Below are positions 51,047 through 59,159 of a stretch of 64,000 bases of DNA, one piece after another. Position 1 is the stretch's first letter. Each line of letters begins with the position of its first letter. A model generated the notes under the pieces. That model saw nothing but the letters and a program-made list of their open reading frames with translations, was not told where the DNA came from and searched no databases. Both the position numbers and the translations under genes were made by a program. This DNA comes from SIG565 sp045613385 (GTDB lineage Bacteria > Bacillota > Clostridia > Oscillospirales > Acutalibacteraceae), in NCBI GenBank assembly GCA_045613385.1, contig JAZLAW010000008.1, forward strand, positions 16,856 through 80,855, read 5' to 3'.

Positions 51047-52076
51047 AGATAATTCCACCGCCTATTACTCTATCTCCATCATAAAATACCGCCGACTGAC
51101 CGATACTCGGTGCTCTCTGCGGTTCTTCGAACTCTACCCTTACACTTTTTCCGTCACACAAAAACAGTTTGGCAGGGCTCTCGGTATGCTTGTATCTTAA
51201 TTTTACATTGGCACTCATTCCATCTGTTATTTCGTCAACCGACACCAAATTAACATTTTTGACATATACCGTTTTCTTGAATAAATGTTCCTCATCCCCT
51301 AAAACGACGGTGTTGGTAGCCGCATCCTTACTTAAAACAAAAACGTGGCGGCCTAATGCTATACCCAGACCTTTTCTCTGTCCTATTGTATAGTTTATAA
51401 CACCCTTGTGTTCACCTAAAACATTACCTTCAATATCGGTGTATTTGCCTTTTTCTGCGCTTTGACCTGTATATCGTTCTATAAAAGCGGCATAATCACC
51501 ATCCGGTACAAAGCATATATCCTGGCTATCTCCTTTTTTAGCCGTGACAAGTTCCGCTCCTTCACAGATATCCCGTATTTCAGGCTTACTGTAATACCCG
51601 AGCGGAAGATAAATGCCCGACAGTTGCTCTTGAGTAAGCATATATAGTACATAACTCTGGTCTTTGCCCGTATCTTTGGCTTTTTTTATTTCATATCTGC
51701 CGGTTTGTTCATTTTTTTCAACTATTGCATAATGCCCTGTTGCAATAGCATCATACCCAAGACTTTTTGCCTTTTCCAAAAATGCGCCGAACTTCATAGT
51801 CTTATTACAAAAAATACAGGGATTAGGGGTAAAACCTTTCTTATATTCACTTACAAAAGGTTCAATGACATTCTCCGAGAAATCCTCAGTCATTTCAAAA
51901 AGGTGATGCGGTACGCCTAACTGTTCGCAGACACGTTCGGCATCCTTGGCTTCATCATACTTGCCGCAAAGATTCATAGTCCCGCCGCCGATGTCGAAAC
52001 CTGATTTCTGCATTATAACCGCCGTGGCAGATGAATCTACACCGCCCGACATAGCCACAAGTACTCTCTTTTTCAC
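51039..52076 (-). CDS. mnmA: tRNA-specific 2-thiouridylase MnmA
   Basis: A 345-residue enzyme that thiolates U34 of Lys, Glu and Gln tRNAs. It has a PP-loop (VAMSGGVDSSATA), the catalytic cysteine pair in NPCIFCNKTMKF and SQDICFVPDGDY, and GQRKGLGIA in the C-terminal domain. The start is GTG 52076 after AAGGGTGG; the longer frame to 52133 overlaps pyrR. No cysteine desulfurase adjoins. Confidence 0.93.
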   Translation of the reverse strand: MKKRVLVAMSGGVDSSATAVIMQKSGFDIGGGTMNLCGKYDEAKDAERVCEQLGVPHHLFEMTEDFSENVIEPFVSEYKKGFTPNPCIFCNKTMKFGAFLEKAKSLGYDAIATGHYAIVEKNEQTGRYEIKKAKDTGKDQSYVLYMLTQEQLSGIYLPLGYYSKPEIRDICEGAELVTAKKGDSQDICFVPDGDYAAFIERYTGQSAEKGKYTDIEGNVLGEHKGVINYTIGQRKGLGIALGRHVFVLSKDAATNTVVLGDEEHLFKKTVYVKNVNLVSVDEITDGMSANVKLRYKHTESPAKLFLCDGKSVRVEFEEPQRAPSIGQSAVFYDGDRVIGGGIICG

Positions 52077-52086
52077 AAAACCACCC

Positions 52087-52626
52087 TTATCCTTCGTACA
52101 ACTCAACCGACATACTCTCGTCGTACGGAGCAATCTTTACCCTTACCTTTTCATTTTTTGATGTGGGTACATTTTTACCTACATAGTCCCCGCGTATCGG
52201 AAGTTCCCTATGCCCACGGTCAATAATAACCGCTAACTGTACAGCGGCGGGTCTTGCAGATTTCATAATAGCTTCAAGCGCTGCGCGTACAGTTCTTCCT
52301 GTATACAATACATCATCTACAAGCACTACCTTTTTATCGGTAATATCGAAATCAATCTCTACCGCATCGGCATTTTCTTCAGAATATATACCGCCCAAAT
52401 CATCACGGAAGCGGGTAACATCAACACTTCCCACAGGTATTTTTTTATTTTCTATCTTTTCAATATTATCGGCTATCATATGCGCCAAAGGAATTCCGCG
52501 TCTTTTTATGCCGATAATGCAAACATTATCAACTCCGCCGTTTTTTTCAATAATTTCATGTGAGATACGCCTTACCGCCCTGAAAAGAGCCGCTTCATCC
52601 ATTAACAGCGCTTTAAACGTGACCAT
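52087..52626 (-). CDS. pyrR: PyrR bifunctional regulator/uracil phosphoribosyltransferase
   Basis: A 179-residue type I phosphoribosyltransferase homologous to PyrR, which attenuates pyrimidine operons and makes UMP from uracil. The PRPP loop is VVLVDDVLYTGRTVRAAL, and NVCIIGIKRRGIPLA and VIDRGHRELPIRGDYVGKNVPTS are family motifs. No pyr genes follow; it is instead upstream of mnmA (10 bases apart). No pyr-type antiterminator is evident in its leader. Confidence 0.93.
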   Translation of the reverse strand: MVTFKALLMDEAALFRAVRRISHEIIEKNGGVDNVCIIGIKRRGIPLAHMIADNIEKIENKKIPVGSVDVTRFRDDLGGIYSEENADAVEIDFDITDKKVVLVDDVLYTGRTVRAALEAIMKSARPAAVQLAVIIDRGHRELPIRGDYVGKNVPTSKNEKVRVKIAPYDESMSVELYEG

Positions 52627-53041
52627 AAAAATACCTGTCCTTTATATAAATGTATAAAAATTACAAATTTGACATATTATATGTATGTACAACCCTTTTT
52701 CAACTCTAATTATAGTACCACAAAATATGCTATATGTAAATAAAGTTTTTAGAAAATATAGTGTTTTGTGCCCTTTTTCGAGCTAATTCCAGACTAAATC
52801 GGCTTTCGCGACACTCACTTTCGTATATTCTTACAAAGAAATATACATTTTTTACCATTTTTACAAGAAATAAATAGTTACAAACCTGTAATAATTTCGT
52901 AAAACCGTAATTATTTGTGCATATTGCATAAAACATTGCTTTTTTTCGGGTTTGACATTCGGTGTTTTGACATATATAATACATTAGTCCTCAAAAATGA
53001 CCGACTGTTCTGCAGTTGGTAACATCAAAAGGAGACATTAG
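52627..53041. other. Intergenic region between pyrR and the 3D-domain gene
   Basis: This 415-base A/T-rich stretch contains a leftward promoter (TTGAAA 52703-52698, 16-base spacer, TATAAT 52681-52676) for pyrR and a rightward promoter at 52952-52980. Between about 52710 and 52950 I see no conserved gene. An 84-codon minus frame there is cysteine/aromatic-rich, lacks a ribosome site and is rejected. No riboswitch is recognised. Confidence 0.6.
52952..52980 (+). promoter_or_regulatory. Strong promoter of the G5/3D protein gene
   Basis: Consensus TTGACA (52952-52957), 17-base spacer, consensus TATAAT (52975-52980). A second TTGACA is embedded in the spacer. Confidence 0.85.
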
Positions 53042-54118
53042 ATGATAGAAAAAATTATTTCTTTACGCGAGAAAATTTCTTCAAAATTCACTAAAAACAG
53101 AATATTCGGAGCAGCTTACCTTTCAGTTTCTTTGGTGGCGGTTTTCCTTTTCCTCATTTTTTCGTTAAATACCGTTACTGTAAATGATGGTAACTCTACA
53201 CAAAGCTTTCTGACATTTAAAAATGAAACCGCTTCACTTTTAAAACTTGCAAAGTTAGATTCTACAGATTATAAAATAACAGGTTACAAGGTAGATGGCA
53301 GAGATATTGATATTTCCCTTTCCTACACATTCCCTTCTTTTGTAACCATCGGCAAGACAACTCATTCGGTTAATATATGTAAGGGAGACACCGTCGGAGA
53401 TGCCATTGCACTTGCAGGTCTTACGCTTGATGAACACGATGTAGTAAACCTTCCTGTTGATACAGTTTTATCAAACACTACTTATATCGATGTGACCGAT
53501 ATTAATTATGTAACTGAAACTGTAAGTGAAAAAATACCGTACACCTCTAAAACTGTTTATTCACACAAACTCTCAAATACTTCGGTTACAACAAAAGGCG
53601 TTGAGGGCTCTAAGGAAGTTACACGCGTTACAAAACTTGTAAACGGCGTAGCAGAAAAAACCGAAATAGTGGCCGAAAATGTAGTTAAACCCGCAGTACA
53701 GGAAGTTATAACGGTCGGCACAAAACCTGCAGCAGTTACTACTTCTTCAAAGGTTAGCAGTATTTCCGAACTTACCCCCGCAAAACCTATTGAACTTGAT
53801 AAAAACGGCAACCCCGTTAATTATGTAAAGAAGGTAACCGTTCAGGCAACTGCCTATACCGAATCGGACCGTTGGCACAGTGCAACAGGTATGTACTTAA
53901 AGCCCGGTTGTGTAGCAATAAACACCAACCTTTATGAATATGGAACTAAATTCTATATTAAGTCATCCGATGGCAGTTATATCTACGGATATGCCGTTGC
54001 AGCCGATACGGGCGGATTTGTAAAATCCCGACCCACAAACTTCGACTTATTCTTCAATTCCGAAGCAGAATGCAGAAAGTTCGGCAGAAGAAACATTGAA
54101 GTATGGATTCTTGAATAA
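53042..54118 (+). CDS. G5 and 3D domain cell-wall protein (YabE/Rpf-like)
   Basis: A 358-residue exported protein. It has an N-terminal membrane anchor (about residues 25-42), a DUF348 ubiquitin-like segment around residues 108-145 (HSVNICKGDTVGDAIALAGLTLDEHDVV), a G5 domain (about 155-225, VSEKIPYTS to TEIVAENV) and a C-terminal 3D domain with TAYTESD, GCVAINTNL and AADTGGFVK (about 270-358). The 3D domain is MltA-like and probably cleaves peptidoglycan. Family relatives act in cell-wall turnover and resuscitation. Monocistronic with a consensus promoter. Confidence 0.88.
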   Translation: MIEKIISLREKISSKFTKNRIFGAAYLSVSLVAVFLFLIFSLNTVTVNDGNSTQSFLTFKNETASLLKLAKLDSTDYKITGYKVDGRDIDISLSYTFPSFVTIGKTTHSVNICKGDTVGDAIALAGLTLDEHDVVNLPVDTVLSNTTYIDVTDINYVTETVSEKIPYTSKTVYSHKLSNTSVTTKGVEGSKEVTRVTKLVNGVAEKTEIVAENVVKPAVQEVITVGTKPAAVTTSSKVSSISELTPAKPIELDKNGNPVNYVKKVTVQATAYTESDRWHSATGMYLKPGCVAINTNLYEYGTKFYIKSSDGSYIYGYAVAADTGGFVKSRPTNFDLFFNSEAECRKFGRRNIEVWILE

Positions 54119-54120
54119 TT

Positions 54121-54150
54121 AAAATGCACCCGAACGGGTGCATTTTTTAT
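54121..54150. terminator. Bidirectional terminator after the 3D-domain gene
   Basis: ATGCACCC / GGGTGCAT stem with GAAC loop, A-run on the left, TTTTTT on the right. The lipoprotein gene stop lies at its right edge. Confidence 0.87.
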
Positions 54151-54629
54151 TTTATAATTTCTGCATTTAAAAACTCTACCGTAATATTATCAGCGGTGAG
54201 TTTTATCGGTATTCCTGTTACAGCGTATATGATTTCATACTTTTCCCCCGCTACTTCACCTGTTATAGCATATTCACTATCTCTCTTTACCGCCGTTTTT
54301 TCTTTGGCATCTCTCAAAGCGCCCAGTACAAAATACGGTGCTCCACCAGCTCTGTTGATATCTATGGGATACTTAATCTCTGCAAATTCGGCATACGCTT
54401 CGTTTTCTGTGACAACTATTTTAGCACCCGACATTATTTCGGGTTCTGTAATAATAAGTGTCATATCCCCGTTTTTCTGGATTTCGGTTTCGCAGGTATA
54501 TTCCTTGTTAAAATAAGAAATGTGTGCCGTAAATTTAAGCGCATCAGAAACCGGTTTTACCTTTGCACTGTTACAGGCACACAAAAATGTTAAAACTAAA
54601 ATTATAGGTAATATTTTAATCTTTGACAC
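54147..54629 (-). CDS. Predicted lipoprotein, unknown function
   Basis: A 160-residue protein with a lipoprotein signal (LTFLCACN, lipid cysteine at about residue 19) and a beta-rich body resembling LolA-like folds in pattern only (alternating FTAHISYF, TCETEIQ, MTLIITEP). It starts at GTG 54629, with AAGGG upstream at the end of the preceding gene. It follows nnrD. I cannot assign a function. Confidence 0.75.
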   Translation of the reverse strand: MSKIKILPIILVLTFLCACNSAKVKPVSDALKFTAHISYFNKEYTCETEIQKNGDMTLIITEPEIMSGAKIVVTENEAYAEFAEIKYPIDINRAGGAPYFVLGALRDAKEKTAVKRDSEYAITGEVAGEKYEIIYAVTGIPIKLTADNITVEFLNAEIIK

Positions 54630-54637
54630 ATAAACCG

Positions 54638-55507
54638 CTACCCTTCAAGTGTTTTAAACACGCAAGGTAACTCTTCTATAATATCGCTCGGCAACAAGGC
54701 TATCTGCGAAAACTTCTCTGCCGCCAAATCTCCTGCCGCACCGTGAATATAAACCGCTGCAGCAACAGCGGATAATATATTTGTGCTCTGACACAAAAGG
54801 GATGCCATAATTCCGCTAAGCACGTCACCGCTGCCACCCGTGGCCATACCTGCATTACCTGTAGGATTGATAAAAACTTCTCCGTTTGGAGCGGCCACCA
54901 CCGTTCTGTTTCCCTTAAGTACAAGATATACCCCGTACTTTACAGCAAATTCTTTTGCTATCTTTTCCCTGTCCTTTTGTATTTTCTCGACAGATATTCC
55001 CGTAAGGCGTGACATTTCAGCGGGATGCGGAGTTAATATTATAGGAGTTTTTGCCCGTTTTAATATATCTATGTTGCGGCTCACTAAATTTATTCCATCG
55101 GCATCTATTATCAAAGGACTTTTAGCATTATCTATTAAATATTCAACTATTTTTAAATTATTTCCGGATACACCCATACCGCATCCAACCAAAATACTGT
55201 TTGCTTTTACAATATGCCCGTACAACATTTTTTTATTTATTTTGCCGAACTTACCTTTTATATCGCTTTTAAGGGGTAAAAACACGGCTTCAGGCACACT
55301 TGCGGCGCATATATCGTAAATTTTATTCGGAACAACACTCTTTACCAGTCCGACACCGCTTCTGAGACACCCTTTGGCAGCTAAGACTGCGGCACCCGCA
55401 AAACCGTACGAGCCGCAAAAAAGCAAAGCCGTACCAAATGTACCCTTATGGGATTCGGCAGCTCTGGGCGGGATATTGGGTTTTATTATTTCTTTATATC
55501 CTGTCAT
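54638..55507 (-). CDS. nnrD: ADP-dependent NAD(P)H-hydrate dehydratase
   Basis: A 289-residue ribokinase-fold repair enzyme that restores NADH or NADPH from hydrated forms. HKGTFGTALLFCGSYGFAGAAVLAA, TPHPAEMSRL and NAGMATGGSGDVLSG with the catalytic aspartate are diagnostic. It lacks the NnrE epimerase domain, so it is a stand-alone dehydratase. The start at ATG 55507 gives the usual N-terminus; the 55549 frame overlaps the preceding gene. It starts two bases after the upstream stop. Confidence 0.92.
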   Translation of the reverse strand: MTGYKEIIKPNIPPRAAESHKGTFGTALLFCGSYGFAGAAVLAAKGCLRSGVGLVKSVVPNKIYDICAASVPEAVFLPLKSDIKGKFGKINKKMLYGHIVKANSILVGCGMGVSGNNLKIVEYLIDNAKSPLIIDADGINLVSRNIDILKRAKTPIILTPHPAEMSRLTGISVEKIQKDREKIAKEFAVKYGVYLVLKGNRTVVAAPNGEVFINPTGNAGMATGGSGDVLSGIMASLLCQSTNILSAVAAAVYIHGAAGDLAAEKFSQIALLPSDIIEELPCVFKTLEG

Positions 55508-55508
55508 A

Positions 55509-56012
55509 TCAGTTAAAAAGTTCTCTCTGTATATTTTTAGGGGCTCCAAGTTTTATGGCTTCCTTGATTTTTTCATTTGGCGAAAACATAATAAGAGTTT
55601 TCTTTCCGTTTTTGTTTACAAGTATCCAATAGGCATCCTTATCATCTTTATCACAGCAGATAAATCTATCCGTAGCATCTGTAACGGGTGCTACACCTGT
55701 AGCCTTTTCGCAACGGATAATATCTTTGCTCTCGAAAGATGCAATTCTCTGGCGGCTGCTTTTTGAAATAATTTTATCAATATCTATCATAGAATTGGTT
55801 ACAATATATTCGTATTCAATAGAAAACATACCGAGCAACTTACCACTACCGTAAAAAACGGCAACTATCAATAAAATAAAAATCGGATACTGCCCTGAAT
55901 ATAAAAACAGTAAAACGGAAGCGACCAACGCAACGATTACTATAACTGCCATTAAAGCATATTCTGCGGGTGTTTTGCGCACCTTCAAAATCTGTTCCTT
56001 AAAAACGTCCAT
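55509..56012 (-). CDS. Membrane protein of the DUF6106-like type
   Basis: A 167-residue protein with two adjacent hydrophobic segments (about residues 18-58) followed by a soluble domain that begins YEYIVTNSMIDIDKIISKSSRQRI, a pattern seen in small Clostridia membrane proteins with a PH-like tail. AGGAG precedes ATG 56012. It sits upstream of nnrD on one transcript. Function unknown; the family label is from memory and moderate. Confidence 0.68.
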   Translation of the reverse strand: MDVFKEQILKVRKTPAEYALMAVIVIVALVASVLLFLYSGQYPIFILLIVAVFYGSGKLLGMFSIEYEYIVTNSMIDIDKIISKSSRQRIASFESKDIIRCEKATGVAPVTDATDRFICCDKDDKDAYWILVNKNGKKTLIMFSPNEKIKEAIKLGAPKNIQRELFN

Positions 56013-56039
56013 TATTTTTTCTCCTAAAGTTTTTTATTT

Positions 56040-56092
56040 ATTATACAACATAAAACCTATTACTTGCAATATGTTTTAAAATATTATATAAT
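56040..56092. promoter_or_regulatory. Divergent promoters sharing a palindromic -35 (TTGCAA)
   Basis: The hexamer TTGCAA (56064-56069) reads the same on both strands. Rightward: 17-base spacer to TATAAT (56087-56092) for the PqqD-like gene. Leftward: 18-base spacer to TATAAT (56045-56040) for the membrane protein gene. Confidence 0.7.
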
Positions 56093-56124
56093 TACACTAT
56101 ACTTAAAAAGACTGGGGTAACAAA

Positions 56125-56385
56125 ATGAAAATTCGTAACACCTATATATTAAGAGATGTAGCTGGAGAAAATTTAGTGGTGCCCATTGGTGAATCTGTAA
56201 ACTTCAACTCCGTAATAACACTTAATTCCACGGGTAAATTTTTGTGGGAACAGTTGCAGAACGATATGACCGAGAGTGAACTTATAGATGCTCTGCTAAA
56301 AGAATATAATGTAGAGCGCGATACCGCTTGTAAAGATGTTTCCGCGTTTATCGACAAATTAAAGAAGAATGATATGTTAGATTAA
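56125..56385 (+). CDS. Stand-alone PqqD-like protein
   Basis: An 86-residue protein of the PqqD family: NTYILRDVAGENLVVPIGE, then LNSTGKFLWEQLQNDMTESELIDALLKEYNVE and VSAFIDKLKKNDML. The fold is a RiPP precursor-binding element. No radical SAM enzyme or precursor peptide gene is visible nearby, so it may serve a distant pathway. GGGG lies nine bases before ATG 56125. It ends three bases before a palindromic element. Confidence 0.85.
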   Translation: MKIRNTYILRDVAGENLVVPIGESVNFNSVITLNSTGKFLWEQLQNDMTESELIDALLKEYNVERDTACKDVSAFIDKLKKNDMLD

Positions 56386-56388
56386 TAA

Positions 56389-56626
56389 AAAACCGCGATA
56401 GAAAAGGAGAAGATTTGTTGCAAAACAAATCTTCTCCTTCTTTTTGTCTGTATAGTGATATTCTGACTTTGGCGGAGTGATATTTTATTCGCCTATAAAA
56501 CTCGCTAGGCGAATAACACTTGGCTGAAAGTCAAATATAACTGCAAAGCAATATAACTCGCCGTAAGGCGAATAAAACTTTTGGGAAATGTTCGTTAAGA
56601 ACATTTCCCAAATCTATCGCGGTTTT
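56389..56626. repeat. Nested palindromic element of 238 bases
   Basis: Perfect 13-base terminal inverted repeats AAAACCGCGATAG (56389-56401) and CTATCGCGGTTTT (56614-56626) enclose several hairpins. These are a 16-bp stem with GCAA loop (56404-56439), a GACTTT/AAAGTC stem (56465-56470 with 56527-56532) around TTCGCCTA/TAGGCGAA (56488-56495 with 56506-56513), TCGCC/GGCGA (56558-56571), and a 13-bp stem (56582-56611). A GTGATATT unit occurs twice. No protein is encoded. It resembles a MITE or a large structured RNA. Confidence 0.75.
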
Positions 56627-56639
56627 ACTTTTTAATAAT

Positions 56640-57620
56640 TTATCCTAATATTACTATACCGGCAATTACAAGAACTATAAAAAAATAGTGTTTCCAAGAG
56701 AGTTTTTCTTTAAGGAAAACGCGGCTCCAAAGAACAGAAATTGCGCAGTAAGCCGAGATAATTACCATACCGACCGAGAAATCACTGAACATTACTGCCA
56801 TATAGAATATCTGGCCTATTGTCTCACACAAGCCGCCCAAAAGCAAATGTTTGTTGCCTGCAAAAACCTTGTCTTTTTTGACGAATTTAAGCCAAATAAA
56901 AGCAAAAACAGCAAGTAAGAAGAATGTCAATTCAAACGCCGCATTTGCAGCATAGTCACTCATTTCTATACCGGTTTTTTCTATAAAACCATCTGAGAAA
57001 AGGAACTCATCACCCACTGTTCCCAGAGCATCAATTATAAGATACGAAATGGGGAGCAAAAACGCAAGAATGCTTTTTGTGTATTTGCGATTTGCCCTTT
57101 CCTGACGGGCTTTTTTTACTTCTTCATCTTCGTGTTGTTCAACAAAGCCTAAAGCCACAATACCAACAGTTATCAACGAAACTCCGATAATTGTTAAAAC
57201 AGTTATATCTTCGGTAGAAACAAGACCGAATACAACGCACAAAAGGAATGCCAATGCACCCGAAGAATTACAAATTGGAGAAGATATTGAAAGCTCAATA
57301 TAACGAAGACCTATATAACCGAAAACCATTGCCAAAATATATAACGCCGCAATCGGTAAATAATATACAAAGTCCATTATTTTAAAGTCGGTATAAAATA
57401 AACTTGCAACTATCTTATTGACATTGTCAACACCTACGGTATTATCGATTATTGCACCGCCGATAAGGGTTATAAAAAAGTGTATACCCATTATTAGTCC
57501 AACAGCAAAAACAACCTTCCAATGACTGTTTTTATCGTTTTCTCTGGTTCCCATTTTTGAAAAAAGGTCAGAGCCACTCCAAGACAGAAGCGCTAAAATA
57601 GATAGCCAAAACCAAATCAT
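56640..57620 (-). CDS. EamA/DMT-family transporter
   Basis: A 326-residue membrane protein with ten hydrophobic segments in two homologous halves, joined by a charged loop (EQHEDEEVKKARQERANRK, about residues 175-195). GYIGLRYIELSISSPICNSSGALAFL in the first half and SAYCAISVLWSRVFLKEKLS in the second are typical EamA. The substrate is unknown; exporters of metabolites or amino acids are common. AAGGGG precedes ATG 57620, and the promoter is at 57678-57650. Confidence 0.85.
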   Translation of the reverse strand: MIWFWLSILALLSWSGSDLFSKMGTRENDKNSHWKVVFAVGLIMGIHFFITLIGGAIIDNTVGVDNVNKIVASLFYTDFKIMDFVYYLPIAALYILAMVFGYIGLRYIELSISSPICNSSGALAFLLCVVFGLVSTEDITVLTIIGVSLITVGIVALGFVEQHEDEEVKKARQERANRKYTKSILAFLLPISYLIIDALGTVGDEFLFSDGFIEKTGIEMSDYAANAAFELTFFLLAVFAFIWLKFVKKDKVFAGNKHLLLGGLCETIGQIFYMAVMFSDFSVGMVIISAYCAISVLWSRVFLKEKLSWKHYFFIVLVIAGIVILG

Positions 57621-57649
57621 AACAATTCCCCTTGAAAAATTTATAGTTT

Positions 57650-57678
57650 ATTTTAGCAAAAAATGAAAAAATTGTCAA
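57650..57678 (-). promoter_or_regulatory. Promoter of the EamA transporter gene
   Basis: Minus strand TTGACA (57678-57673), 17-base spacer, TAAAAT (57655-57650). Confidence 0.7.
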
Positions 57679-57705
57679 TAATTGTTTTACGGGTTAGATT
57701 AAATA

Positions 57706-57734
57706 TTGATATTTATTATATATATTAGTATAAT
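57706..57734 (+). promoter_or_regulatory. Promoter of the murD operon
   Basis: TTGATA (57706-57711), 17-base spacer, TATAAT (57729-57734), 46 bases before the start codon. Confidence 0.65.
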
Positions 57735-57779
57735 ATAATAGATAAGTATGTAATTTTTTAAGTTTCAGGGGGGCTTACT

Positions 57780-59159
57780 TTGGATTTTAAACAGTTCTGG
57801 GAAGAAATGCGCGATAAAAAAATCGCAATGTGCGGTATTGGTATCAGTAACACACCGCTTATAAAGAAATTTTTGGATAAAGGTGCTCGTGTTATAGCCT
57901 GTGACCGTCGCTCACGCGAACAGTTAGGCACTATTTGTGATGAACTCGAGAGTGCGGGGGCCACTCTGAGTCTTGGTGAGAAATATTTACAGAACTTAGA
58001 AGTGGATGTTATCTTCCGCACACCCGGTATGAGCTTCAATCTGCCTGAACTTAAAGAGGCCCGACGCCGCGGAATTGCTGTTACGAGTGAAATGGAAGTG
58101 TTCTTCGACCTTTGCCCTGCTAAAATTTTTGCAGTTACGGGGTCTGATGGCAAAACCACCACCACTACGCTTATTGCCGAAATGCTCAAAAAGGAAGGTT
58201 ATACCGTTCACGTAGGCGGTAATATAGGTAAACCCCTCCTGCCCGAAATAGATAATATAAAACGTGATGACTGCGTTGTTGTAGAGCTTTCTTCTTTCCA
58301 ACTCATTTCTATGCGCAAAAGCCCTGAAATTGCGGTTGTAACAAATGTGGCGCCCAACCACCTTGATGTTCATAAGGATATGGATGAGTATGTAGAAGCT
58401 AAAAAGAACGTGCTTTTGCATCAGGATGCATTTTCTCGCACCGTTCTTAACTACGATAACGAAATAACCTATGCATTCCGCGAACTTGTGCGTGGCCAGT
58501 CATTGGGTTTCAGTATGGAACGCCCCGTTAAATACGGCGCCTGGCTTGATGAGAACGGATTTATCCATATGTGCTACCGCGGAATCAATGTTCCGATTAT
58601 GCACCGTGATGATATAACAGTACTCGGCGACCACAATGTTGCTAACTATCTTGCCGCCATCTCGGCCGTTTGGGGATATGTTGGTGCCGACACCATACGC
58701 CTTGTTGCAAAGGAATTTTCAGGTGTTGAACACCGTATTGAATTTGTAAAGGAAGTAAATTCCGTTAAATATTTCAATGACTCGATTGCTTCAAGTCCCA
58801 CAAGAACTATCGCCGGACTTAAAGCATTCAGTAAACGCGTAATTCTTATCGCAGGCGGATATGATAAGCATATACCGTTTGAACCGATGGCGCCCTATGT
58901 TATAGATAAAACAAAACTTTTGATTTTAACCGGTCCTACTGCCCAAAAGATAGAAAAAGCCATTATTTCACACTCCGATTATAAGGGTATACCCGAAATA
59001 ATACACGTGCAAAATCTTGATGAGGCAGTGAAAACCGCAAGTGAAAAAGCGACAAGTGGTGACATTGTAACATTAAGTCCTGCCTGTGCTTCTTTTGATG
59101 CTTTCCCGAACTTTGCGGCTCGCGGTAACTACTTTAAGGAGTTAGTGAATAAATTATGA
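57780..59159 (+). CDS. murD: UDP-N-acetylmuramoyl-L-alanine:D-glutamate ligase
   Basis: A 459-residue cytosolic Mur ligase that adds D-glutamate to the peptidoglycan precursor. It has an N-terminal nucleotide-fold domain, an ATP loop (GSDGKTTTT at about residue 121), VVELSSFQL, VAPNHLDVHKDMDEY and DHNVANYLAA, and a C-terminal domain with EHRIEFV and NDSIASSP. It starts at TTG 57780, six bases after GGGGGG. It is outside a dcw cluster and heads a run of peptidase and enzyme genes, overlapping the next by four bases. Confidence 0.93.
   Translation: MDFKQFWEEMRDKKIAMCGIGISNTPLIKKFLDKGARVIACDRRSREQLGTICDELESAGATLSLGEKYLQNLEVDVIFRTPGMSFNLPELKEARRRGIAVTSEMEVFFDLCPAKIFAVTGSDGKTTTTTLIAEMLKKEGYTVHVGGNIGKPLLPEIDNIKRDDCVVVELSSFQLISMRKSPEIAVVTNVAPNHLDVHKDMDEYVEAKKNVLLHQDAFSRTVLNYDNEITYAFRELVRGQSLGFSMERPVKYGAWLDENGFIHMCYRGINVPIMHRDDITVLGDHNVANYLAAISAVWGYVGADTIRLVAKEFSGVEHRIEFVKEVNSVKYFNDSIASSPTRTIAGLKAFSKRVILIAGGYDKHIPFEPMAPYVIDKTKLLILTGPTAQKIEKAIISHSDYKGIPEIIHVQNLDEAVKTASEKATSGDIVTLSPACASFDAFPNFAARGNYFKELVNKL

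Noticed and set aside
52730..52984. 84-codon minus-strand frame in the pyrR upstream region
   Set aside because: No ribosome site, atypical composition and overlap with the strong rightward promoter.
52981..53041. Cyclic-di-AMP riboswitch before the G5/3D gene
   Set aside because: Such riboswitches often precede cell-wall hydrolase genes, but only about 55 bases lie between promoter and start codon, too short for the aptamer.
56404..56445. Simple terminator of the PqqD-like gene as full explanation of the palindromic element
   Set aside because: The first hairpin may act as a terminator, but the outer 13-base inverted repeats and the other stems extend 190 bases further and are not explained by it.
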